Positions 1-7,003 of a DNA stretch of 64,000 bases are shown here, in pieces. The number at the start of each line of letters is the position of its first letter. Within the stretch, counting starts at the first letter, position 1. Both the position numbers and the translations under genes were made by a program. Source of the DNA: Streptomyces rubradiris (GTDB lineage: Bacteria; Actinomycetota; Actinomycetes; Streptomycetales; Streptomycetaceae); NCBI RefSeq assembly GCF_016860525.1, contig NZ_BNEA01000015.1:2108001-2172000 (forward strand), written 5' to 3'. The notes under the pieces are model-generated. The model worked only from the letters and a program-made list of their open reading frames with translations. It had not been told where the DNA came from and searched no databases.

Positions 1-1
1 C

Positions 2-223
2 ATGCGGAAGATCGAGGACCAGATCAGGGAAGCGGTCGACAAGCGCGGTGAAACCATCGAGTACACCGTCACGCCCATCTACCGCACGAACGACCCCACC
101 GACGTCATTCCGCTGGGGCTGACCATCGAGGCCCGGGGCAACAAGGGATTCGTCTTCACTCCCTACGAAGGCGGCGACAGTACGAACATCGTCACTATCC
201 TGAACGTCCCCAAACGCATATGA
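2..223 (+). CDS. C-terminal end of a nuclease-type polymorphic toxin (partial)
   Basis: The reading frame is open at the window edge, so only the last 73 residues of a larger protein are visible. The stretch resembles the tail of DNA/RNA non-specific endonuclease toxin domains carried by secreted polymorphic toxins: a helix starting KIEDQIREAV, a strand with IEYTVTPIY, then a strand pair ending in TNIVTILNVPK. No catalytic histidine is in view because the nuclease core would lie upstream. The SUKH gene starting 24 bp downstream on the same strand supports a toxin-immunity reading. The apparent ATG at position 2 is an internal methionine. The family call is an inference from pattern and neighbour. 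Confidence 0.5.
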   Translation: MRKIEDQIREAVDKRGETIEYTVTPIYRTNDPTDVIPLGLTIEARGNKGFVFTPYEGGDSTNIVTILNVPKRI

Positions 224-247
224 CGCCCCCAAGGAGACACGCACCTC

Positions 248-796
248 ATGCATCCCGATGTGACCAGGCTCATCGAGATCGTTCCGCCGGGCACTCCCCG
301 GCGGACCCGTGACTGGAACGCTGTCGAACGTGCGCTCGACACGCCGTTGCCGGACGACTACAAGGAACTGGTCGAGGTCTACGGCGGCGGCGTCTTCGAC
401 GAGACGGTATGGCTGTTCGACCCGCAGTGCCCTGACGAGGACTACAACCTCGTGGCCCAGTTCGCGGAGCGGGAGAAGGTGCTCGCCCAGCTGTGGCAGA
501 CCGAGCCGAAGCCGGCGGAACTCGGCAGGCCGGGTACGCGGGTCCTGCCCTGGGCCTACATCGAGGACAGCGGAGCGATGCTCTACTGGCTCGCCGGGCC
601 GGGGCAGAGTCCGAACGAGTGGACCGTGATGTTCAACGAGGGGCGCGGTCCCGAGTGGGAGCACCACGCCACTCAGTGCGCTTCCTTTCTCTTGGCCGTC
701 CTGACGGGAGAGTCCGGGAGCTCGTATTTCCCCGACCTGCCCGCCGGTAGCCATCAGTTCGACTCCAACGACGAGATCCTCGGCGAGGAGGACTGA
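248..796 (+). CDS. SUKH (SMI1/KNR4-like) immunity protein
   Basis: A 182-residue soluble protein without signal peptide or membrane segment. The segment DWNAVERALDTPLPDDYKEL (residues about 22-41) followed by YGGG and the run of aromatic and acidic residues is the N-terminal signature of the SMI1/KNR4 SUKH superfamily. SUKH proteins commonly neutralise secreted or contact-dependent nuclease toxins. It starts at ATG 248 behind an AAGGAG ribosome site and lies 24 bp after the nuclease-like tail, so the two probably form one toxin-immunity operon. The substrate (the specific toxin) is inferred from adjacency only. A second SUKH gene lies at 9022-9615. Confidence 0.75.
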   Translation: MHPDVTRLIEIVPPGTPRRTRDWNAVERALDTPLPDDYKELVEVYGGGVFDETVWLFDPQCPDEDYNLVAQFAEREKVLAQLWQTEPKPAELGRPGTRVLPWAYIEDSGAMLYWLAGPGQSPNEWTVMFNEGRGPEWEHHATQCASFLLAVLTGESGSSYFPDLPAGSHQFDSNDEILGEED

Positions 797-1049
797 GGGC
801 CCCGGCGGGCAGGTCCCGGCGGCCGGGGTCCGGTGGCGCCCGGCTCAAGGGAGGGTCCCGGTCTCCACGCCCGCGATCCGCCCGGCCGCGTCGAAGATGA
901 CCCCGAACCACCCTGCCGCCAGGCAGTTCGGCGACGCTCCGGTCACCCTCAGTACTGGTGCGGGACGCCGTGGTGGCCGAGGAACCCGCTGACGACGTGC
1001 TGGGCCGAATGCCCGATCTCCAGGTGCCGCGCGCCGGCCTGGACGCGGT

Positions 1050-1463
1050 CAGGCCATCGCCGACCGGCTCCTCGAACGTGTCCGGTGGCTCGACACGCAG
1101 GGAGTGCCTTTGGTCGCGGGTACCGACGCGGGCATCCCCGACCCGGTCATCGACGCCGTCAACGCCGTGGAGACGGCCCGTCAGCAATGGCGAGCGCTGG
1201 CCGGCCGCCACCGGGTGCCCGTAGCGGTCATCGAGGTGGTGTGCTCCGACACACAGGTCCACCGCCGCCGACTGGAGCACCGGTCTCGGAGCAGCACGGG
1301 TTTCGAGGAACCGACCTGGAAAGCGGTGCAGCCGCGGAGGACCGGGTACGAACCCTGGACCGATCGCCGGCTGGTGGTCGATTCCGTCGCTGACCTCGCA
1401 TCGAATGTGGCGAAGGCCCGGGACTACCTGGCGATTTGCAACCGTCCAGCAGCCCGTAGCTGA
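1050..1463 (+). pseudogene. Chimeric remnant: amidohydrolase piece joined to a P-loop kinase C-terminus
   Basis: One frame reads through two unrelated family pieces. Roughly 1050-1125 encodes AIADRLLERVRWLDTQGVPL then VAGTDAG, which resembles the conserved core of metal-dependent amidohydrolases. From about 1140 the frame continues DAVNAVETARQQWRALAG and VIEVVCSDTQVHRRRLEHR, then YEPWTDRRLVVDS. This resembles the C-terminal part of AAA-type nucleotide kinases (CSD, HRRR and EPW boxes). Both pieces lack their N-termini and active-site loops (no Walker A). It therefore looks like a deletion fusion with no intact function. No convincing start codon or ribosome site precedes it. Identification rests on motif memory, so confidence is moderate. 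Confidence 0.42.
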
Positions 1464-1837
1464 CGCGCCGGAGGCGAGCCGCCTGGACCGGTCGGCCGGG
1501 CGACGAGCGACGGATACGGCTTTCCGTGTGATCACAAGCTGACTCAGTCCTCTCTCGGCGCTCGCTGGCATCCTCGCCGTGCAGGGCCTTCGCCTTGAGC
1601 TCGACAGCTGGCCGGGCAAACGTCATGACGCTCCGCTAGAACCAGCGTCGGCCGAGCGTCAAGACGTTTCCCGACCGCCTCCGTGAGACATTGGCGAAGC
1701 ACCTCTCACCCGCGCCTCGCTACGCGAAACCGCAGGTGACGCACGTGGCGCGCACCTACGCAACGCTCAACGCCGTGTGCTTGGGGAAACAGGTCGAGCA
1801 CCACAGGCCGCACCTGAAGGACCCAGAAAGCCGCTGG
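1464..1837. other. Intergenic accessory DNA without a recognisable gene
   Basis: No open frame here has family motifs or a good ribosome site. The stretch holds an inverted repeat at 1618-1669 and then sequence leading to the methyltransferase-tail fragment at 1838. It is probably the right-hand end of an integrated element. Confidence 0.4.
1618..1669. repeat. Inverted repeat of GAGCGTCA-type motif, possible integrase arm sites
   Basis: Positions 1654-1669 read GAGCGTCAAGACGTTT, and 1618-1633 carry the inverted copy with one mismatch (15 of 16), separated by 20 nt. The core GAGCGTCA recurs as direct repeats at 1982-2000 and 11740-11792, always close to a copy of the methyltransferase gene tail. 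Arm-type integrase sites or a stem-loop terminator are the two readings. The recurrence at every junction favours the former. Confidence 0.5.
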
Positions 1838-1930
1838 TCAGATCCCCTTTGTAGCAGGCTCGAGGATCGCCACGCACTCCACGTGCGAGGTCATAGGAAG
1901 GATGTCGACCTGGACGGCTGCGCACGAAAC
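1838..1930 (-). pseudogene. Displaced 3' end of a 23S rRNA m5U methyltransferase gene (putative att duplicate)
   Basis: On the minus strand this short frame reads VDILPMTSHVECVAILEPAT then KGI and a TGA stop, with an in-frame stop just upstream. It matches the last residues of the intact methyltransferase at 11846-13186, which ends MTHHVECVAILEPAEKGR. At DNA level AGGATCGCCACGCACTCCAC is identical at 1863-1882 and 11871-11890, and 27 of 29 bases match over 1854-1882. Orientation is the same, as expected for direct attL/attR repeats left by integration into a gene's 3' end. There is no promoter or start, so it is not expressed as a protein. Confidence 0.72.
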
Positions 1931-1981
1931 ACCAGGTCAGGCATAGTTTCTCGGCTCGCCCAAGGAGACGTGCGGCGCTTG

Positions 1982-2000
1982 GAGCGTCAAATGAGCGTCA
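1982..2000. repeat. Direct repeat pair GAGCGTCA near the displaced att copy
   Basis: Two GAGCGTCA units lie 3 nt apart. The same 19-bp arrangement occurs at 11740-11758 with one mismatch. These may be arm-type integrase sites at the left end of the element spanning to 11890. Confidence 0.5.
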
Positions 2001-2185
2001 CGACCGTGTACTGGCGAAGCGGGGGGATCCCCCGCGACCTCCTACTTCGCCGTTGGAGCGGCCATGGTTGTGACAGCCCGATCCACCCGTACGAAGTACC
2101 TCTGCACACGAGACGTCTATAGCGGCCCTAAGAAGCCGTTGCTCTATCGATCTCGGTGGGCATGAGTTCGAGGTCACCGACTCGG

Positions 2186-3186
2186 TCAGGTGATCTTCGG
2201 GCTGGCTGGGCATGAGAGCGGGGCCTCCCGCACAGCTCGTAGGTGTCGAATCCCGAGCAACAGGAGGCCCCTGGTGCTGCAGTCTTCCGTGCCGACGCCG
2301 ATGTCGTCCAACTCGGCTTCCCTGTCGTGCGATTGTCTCGCGCACCGGTTCGGGAATGCCAGGGGCTGGCCGTACAGGCGACCGAAGTATCCGTCGGACA
2401 TGAGCGACGCGGAGTAGGCCGTCGTACGTGACGCGATGCCGGTGCCCAACTGGTTGGAGGGCCGCGGCGGGCAGCCGGAGAGCTACTGCCACCGGCAGAT
2501 GGTCGACGCGGTGCGCTACCTGCTCGCGGGCGGCATCACCTGGCGGGCGATGCCCGCGGACTTCCCCGCGTGGGACCGTGTCTACGCCTTCTTCCGGCGC
2601 TGGCGGGACAAGGGTCTGACCGCCGAGTTCCACGACCGGCTGCGTGACCGGGTACGTCAGGCCGCGGGCCGGGATCCGGAGCCGACCGCTGCCGTCATCG
2701 ACGCGCAGTCGGTGAAGGCAGCCGCATCGGTGCCGGCTGTGACCAGAGGCTTCGACGGCGGGAAGAAGGTCAACGGCCGCAAGCGGCACATCGTGGTGGA
2801 CACTCTCGGACTGCTGCTGGCCGTGATGGTGACTGCGGCATCGGTCACCGACCGGGGCGCGGGGCGGACCTTGCTGGCCCGGCTGCGTGAGCGCCACCGG
2901 CGCGTCACACGGGTGTGGGCCGACGGCGGCTGCACCGGACGCCTGGTCGACTTCTCCCGCGAGGTGCTGCGTGTCGCGCTGACGGTGGTCAGACGCAGCG
3001 ACGACGCCAGCGGTTTCGCCGTGCTGCCCAAGAGGTGGCTGGTCGAGGGGACGTTCGCGTGGCTGATGCGCTCCCGCCGCCTGGCACGCGACTACGAGAC
3101 CCGCACCGACACCTCCGAGGCGATGATCCGGTGGTCGATGAGCATGGTCATGAGCCGCCGGCTCGCCCGGCGACCTTCCTGAACAT
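2186..3186 (+). mobile_element. IS5-family insertion sequence with a disrupted transposase
   Basis: Boundaries are approximate. The left end GGTCAGGTGATCTTCGGGCT and the reverse complement of the right end GTTCAGGAAGGTCGCCGGGC share scattered identity and are offered as imperfect terminal repeats. The transposase fills 2274-3182. The right end sits inside the 3' end of a minus-strand hypothetical gene. I could not identify a target-site duplication with confidence. Confidence 0.6.
2274..3182 (+). pseudogene. IS5-family DDE transposase with an in-frame amber codon
   Basis: The frame starts at GTG 2274 with AGGAGG five bases upstream and would give 302 residues. The N-terminal motif RRPKYPSDMSDAE is followed by TAG at 2415-2417 where the family has tryptophan (DAEWA), so TGG to TAG is the likely change. 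The frame then continues intact from AVVRDAMPVPNWLEGRGG through the DDE core: AVIDAQSVKAA (first D), VWADGGCTG (second D) and RWLVEGTFAWLMRSRRLARD (E). It ends at 3182. Re-initiation at ATG 2436 could give a 248-residue protein lacking the N-terminus. The element is probably inactive unless the amber codon is suppressed. Confidence 0.8.
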
Positions 3187-3616
3187 TCCCGGGCACTCCT
3201 CGACCGGCCAGCCCCGCGCGGCCAGGCGCTTCACCGACTTTCACCGCGACCACCTCCAGGCCCAGGGCCGCCGCGAGTTGCCGACAGTCCATCGCCTCCC
3301 CGCCCCGATCGGCCAGGATCTCCACGAGCCGCTGGTAGTCCGGCGCCAGCAAGTCAGGAGCGAGCCCTTCCCTCCAGGCGGGAACCACCGATCCGGGCAC
3401 CGCCTTTGCGACCCGCGCAGGCCGGTGACCGGCCACCTCGGCCAGGGGCGCCTTCTCGCCTGCAGCAGGTTCTGCCAGGACCTCGGCCACCGTCTGACGG
3501 GCGATAACGAACCGTTCCCACTCGGCTTCCGCCTCCTGCAGCTCGGCCTGCAGGGCCTCCACCCGTTGCCGGGCAGCACGCTCACGCTCTTCCAGCAGCC
3601 CCCTCACCGACGGCAT
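3148..3616 (-). pseudogene. Coiled-coil hypothetical protein, frameshifted and truncated at the IS edge
   Basis: Starting at ATG 3616 the protein begins MPSVRGLLEERERAARQRVE, a charged coiled coil of about 55 residues. A helix-turn-helix-like part follows with PDYQRLVEILADRGGEAMDC and RQLAAALGLEVVAVKV. This type of small protein is common in Streptomyces beside insertion sequences; I know no function for it. After VAVKV the expected tail is found only in another frame, as VKRLAARGWPVEECPGMFR, so a short deletion near 3236 has broken the frame. The last codons run into the IS right end. Reading the original frame instead gives an unrelated tail ending at 3092. Confidence 0.55.
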
Positions 3617-3737
3617 CCGGCACCTCCACCGAAGAGACGACACGACGCCCCGTCTCTGCCACCAGCGCACCGGCGCTATGCCTGACCAGCGGAAACGCAC
3701 CCGTCACTTTCGGAAAGACAACGGCTTCTCAGGTACT

Positions 3738-4748
3738 TCACCTGAGTGGCGATCGTTGGCTCCGTCTTGTGGTGAAGTACGGCGGCCAAGCGCCCGCAAC
3801 CAGCGTGCCGAGGGCCGTGCGCTGGTGGGTGACCGAGCGGCCTGCGCGGGTCGTCGTCGCCATGCCTGCCGATCTCAGCGCGGCCGCGTGGGACGAAGCC
3901 GTCGCGTTGCTGACGTGGAGGGCGTTGGCGAGGGATGTCGTGGTGTGAGGCTTGGCCAGGAGCCGCAGGGCGTCCAGCCGGGTGCGGCCCAGGATCGCGG
4001 CAAGGGCCTCGGAGGAGACGACGGCGCCCCCCGCGGTGGGCGGGAGCCCGGGACCGGCCGGGTATGCCAAGGCCGCGGAATGGCCCGGGGTGTCCTGGAG
4101 AAGTGGGCCCGCCGGGTGGTGGAAGGTGGGCAGCAGAACCAGGCCACGCCCGTTGAGGCAAACGTCGCGGTTCGGCGCCGCGCCGGGCCATTCCCACACG
4201 CCCTCGTGGAGCCGGCTGCCCGGGGCCAGGCCGGTCAAAGCGGCTGCCACGCCATACTCGGCGACCGTCAGGGCGTAGCGGGTGAATTCCTCACGGTGTA
4301 GATCCTGCACGACGGACCAGACCGGGGCGAGGACCGTCTCGAACGCGGCCTGCTGGGCGCGCTGCGGGGTGCGCCAGGCGGCCTCGTCGCCCGCGTGCAG
4401 GCCCCGGATCCAGCGAGGAGGGGGCACCGCCCCGTAGACCCGCTCCAGCTCGGCTCGGACGAGACCGGGGCTGGTGGCTCGGAGCTGCTCGAAACCGTCG
4501 GCCATGGTGTCACCGAGGACGTCGAGGAAGGAGGGCGGGCGGCCCGCGGGAACCAGATCGGCGAGCGGACCGCTTGCGGCTGGCAGGGAGCGCAGGATGC
4601 GGCCGCGCCATGGCGCGAACAGCGGCCCGCCACGCTGGGTCACGGCTGTCGTCAGGGCGGCGTGCAGTTCCTGGAGCGGCGCCGGGCGGGGTGCGAACCG
4701 GATACGGGCGAAGTCCTCCGCGGTGAAGTGCACTCGCAGCACTCGCAC
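3738..4748 (-). CDS. ArsR-like winged-helix transcriptional regulator
   Basis: A 336-residue protein starting at GTG 4748. The first ~230 residues form a domain seen in Streptomyces ArsR-type regulators (RVHFTAEDFARIRFAPRPAP at the start). The winged helix is near residues 245-310: LGRTRLDALRLLAKPHTTTS then LANALHVSNATASSHAAALR, the recognition helix. No metal-binding cysteine pair is visible, so metal sensing is not implied. It is divergent from the hydrolase gene at 4827, with a 78-bp gap holding both promoters. That layout suggests it controls the hydrolase, itself, or both. Ligand unknown. It is cargo of the accessory island. Confidence 0.72.
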   Translation of the reverse strand: MRVLRVHFTAEDFARIRFAPRPAPLQELHAALTTAVTQRGGPLFAPWRGRILRSLPAASGPLADLVPAGRPPSFLDVLGDTMADGFEQLRATSPGLVRAELERVYGAVPPPRWIRGLHAGDEAAWRTPQRAQQAAFETVLAPVWSVVQDLHREEFTRYALTVAEYGVAAALTGLAPGSRLHEGVWEWPGAAPNRDVCLNGRGLVLLPTFHHPAGPLLQDTPGHSAALAYPAGPGLPPTAGGAVVSSEALAAILGRTRLDALRLLAKPHTTTSLANALHVSNATASSHAAALRSAGMATTTRAGRSVTHQRTALGTLVAGAWPPYFTTRRSQRSPLR

Positions 4749-4826
4749 AGCTCCTCGTCCCGGGCCGGCCTTTCGGCCAGGGCCTGAACCTTCGCGTCGT
4801 GACGGCCCCGCACGAAGGATGTCCGT

Positions 4827-5900
4827 ATGACTTCGCGACGCACTCTTCTGAAGGGCACTCTATTCGGGAGTGCCGCCGCCCTGCTGCCCACGGCTGCGCC
4901 CGCATCCGGTGGTGCCCCGGTCCTCCGGCTGCCCGCGCCCACCGGCCCGTACCCCGTCGGCATACGGACAGTCCATCTGACGGACCCGTCCCGGACCGAC
5001 CCGTGGGTGGGCGGTGCGAGGGAGCTGATGCTGACCGTCCTGTACCCGGCCCGATCGGCACACGGCTTCCCCCGGGCCCCGCAGCTCACCCCGGCCGAGG
5101 CCAGGGAGTTCGCCGGCCTCGCGCCCCACATCCATCCCGGACTGCCGCAGCCTGGAAGGGTGGACTGGGGCACGGTCCTCACCCACGGGCACGTGGGCGC
5201 GCCGCCGCTTCCCGGGCGACGGCCGGTGCTGGTGTACTCACCGGGCGGCGGTGACTCCCGCACGCTCGGCACGACCCTCGCCGAAGACCTGGCGAGCCAC
5301 GGCCGAGTGGTCGTCCTCGTCGACCACCCCGGTGACGCTTCCCAGGTGGAGCTGCCGACCGGGCTGCGGACGACCGTCCTGTTCGGGCCACCGGACCCGG
5401 CAACCTTCCGCACGATGGTCGACACCCGGATCGCGGACCTCCGGCTCGTCCTGGACCGGTTCAGCCGCCTTCCGCTCGCCCGGGTCATGGACTCCCACCG
5501 GATCGGGTTGTACGGGCACTCCGCAGGCGGCACGGCGGCGGTGTACGCGGCCCGTGACGACCGCCGGGTCGGCGCGGTGGCGAACCTGGAGGGCTACCTC
5601 GACCTGTACCCGACGCTGGCCGGCCCCGACCAGCCGCTGCTGCTCTTCCGCACCGACGGATTCGACGGCGCCGCCCGAATCGAGTCGTCCTGGGCGGGCC
5701 TTCCCGGCCACCGCGTGCTGCTCCCCGACGCGAACCACTGGGCGTTCACCGACTACGGCTCGCTCGTCCCCCGACTCCAGACTTCCGGTCTCGTGACAGC
5801 GACGGCGCGGACCGCGCTCGTCGGTAGCGGCGACCCTGCGGTGACACTCGCTGAGGTACGGCGCCGGGTGGGGACCTTCTTCGCCCGTCATCTGTCGTAA
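4827..5900 (+). CDS. Secreted alpha/beta hydrolase (PAF-acetylhydrolase/lipase type)
   Basis: A 357-residue enzyme. The start MTSRRTLLKGTLFGSAAALL is a twin-arginine signal with hydrophobic core and a likely cleavage after APASG, so export through the Tat pathway is expected. The oxyanion region is VYSPGGGDS. The nucleophile elbow GHSAGG lies near residue 230, and a late histidine in DANHWAFTD completes a Ser-Asp-His triad; the acid residue is less certain. Overall architecture matches bacterial platelet-activating-factor acetylhydrolase-like lipases, which cleave short-chain esters. Substrate is not readable from sequence. It is divergent from an ArsR-like regulator. Confidence 0.75.
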   Translation: MTSRRTLLKGTLFGSAAALLPTAAPASGGAPVLRLPAPTGPYPVGIRTVHLTDPSRTDPWVGGARELMLTVLYPARSAHGFPRAPQLTPAEAREFAGLAPHIHPGLPQPGRVDWGTVLTHGHVGAPPLPGRRPVLVYSPGGGDSRTLGTTLAEDLASHGRVVVLVDHPGDASQVELPTGLRTTVLFGPPDPATFRTMVDTRIADLRLVLDRFSRLPLARVMDSHRIGLYGHSAGGTAAVYAARDDRRVGAVANLEGYLDLYPTLAGPDQPLLLFRTDGFDGAARIESSWAGLPGHRVLLPDANHWAFTDYGSLVPRLQTSGLVTATARTALVGSGDPAVTLAEVRRRVGTFFARHLS

Positions 5901-5978
5901 CAGGACTACGAGGCGGCGGCGAGCCGCCCGCTCCAGCCCACGGGTGCATCGGTCGCCTGTCGGCAAACGATGGCGAGC

Positions 5979-6204
5979 TCAAGCGGTCAGCGCATCACCG
6001 CTGTTCAGGAGGTCAGCGTAGACCTCTGCCGGAGTGCGATGGTCATGGGTCTTGCGCGGACGGTGGTTGAGTTCGTGGGCGATGGCGTCCAGCTCGGCCT
6101 GGTTGAAAGTGCGGAGGTCCGCGCCCTTGGCCAGGTACTGCCGAAGCAGCCTGTTGGTGTTCTCGTTGGTGCCGCGCAGCCATGGGCTCCGCGGCTTACA
6201 GAGG
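5979..6204 (-). pseudogene. IS30-family transposase, C-terminal fragment
   Basis: The minus strand encodes PRSPWLRGTNENTNRLLRQY then LAKGADLRTFNQAELDAIAH, RPRKTHDHRTPAEVYADLL and a TGA stop. This is the conserved end of IS30 transposases, including the NENTN box that contains the catalytic glutamate region. Homology stops abruptly near 6204, a few bases before the next gene remnant, so about 80 percent of the transposase is missing. It is a dead relic marking an old insertion or deletion boundary. Confidence 0.8.
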
Positions 6205-6211
6205 TCGTTTT

Positions 6212-6811
6212 ATGTCCGAGTTTGGATACTTCCGCCACGAACGGACTGGCGATACAAATGCCAAGGGGCAGGTGGTTTGCGTATGATCCGTCGCCTGCTA
6301 TCCAGCCGGGGCCCTGCCCAGCCGGGCCGGGCTTCCATCGCCGAAGGGTCTGGGGCGGACCGGCATCGTCCGGGATCCCGACAGGCTGGATGAGGACCTG
6401 GACGAGTTCGGCGACCGGATCACCGGGAAGTGGATGCCCAAGGGCATCGACCAGAAGCCGTGGGAGCGGATCAGGGACGCCACGATCGAGGGCTACCTGG
6501 GCACCCAGGCCAAGGCGCTGAAGGATCTCACCCGGGCGTGCGTCTACACCCGCGACTACCGCTACCTCGATGACCTGCGGCGCGTCCTGACCGTGCTGCG
6601 CGAGCTCGGTGTTCGCGGCTGGATCGGCTACAAGCGGGACTGCGACACCGCCCGGGGCCTGTACGGGCGCGGGGCCCGGGAACCGTGGCCATCGGCATGC
6701 CGCCGTGGTCGGTCGGCCGGGAGATGGACCGCGAGATCGCCGCCGGGCCTGAGCCCGCGCCCGCCGCGCCGACCGATCACGGTCTTGATCCGGCTCAGGG
6801 CCCAGCACTGA
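6212..6811 (+). pseudogene. Bles03-like (putative phosphothreonine lyase domain) gene, frame-broken
   Basis: The start MSEFGYFRHERTGDTNAKG (ATG 6212) hits a stop at 6284. Continuation WFAYDPSPAIQPGP lies in a second frame, and LPSPKGLGRTGIVRDPDRL returns to the first. Two compensating indels, near 6265 and 6335, would explain this. The first frame then carries the diagnostic core: ITGKWMPKGIDQKPW, ATIEGYLGTQAKALKD, ACVYTRDYRYLDDLRRVLTV and LRELGVRGWIGYKRDCDTAR. This fits the Bles03/DUF1917 family sometimes annotated as putative phosphothreonine lyase domain proteins. The C-terminus after GLYGRGA also looks altered. It is flanked by an IS30 relic. Function is unknown and the gene is probably dead. 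Confidence 0.5.
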
Positions 6812-7003
6812 GATGGGGGACCACCTGTCCCCGCAGGCACCTGCGCCCCGTTCCTCCTGCAGCCAATAGGAGCGGGTCACTTCGCGTTTCGGCTCGTCTG
6901 AGAATCGCCTGTTCTTCTATACATCTGACTCCGTACCGTTCTGGGCTTGCGTGCCAATCGCACATTTGTGCGGATACTCCGACAGGCAAGGACGGACGTT
7001 TTC

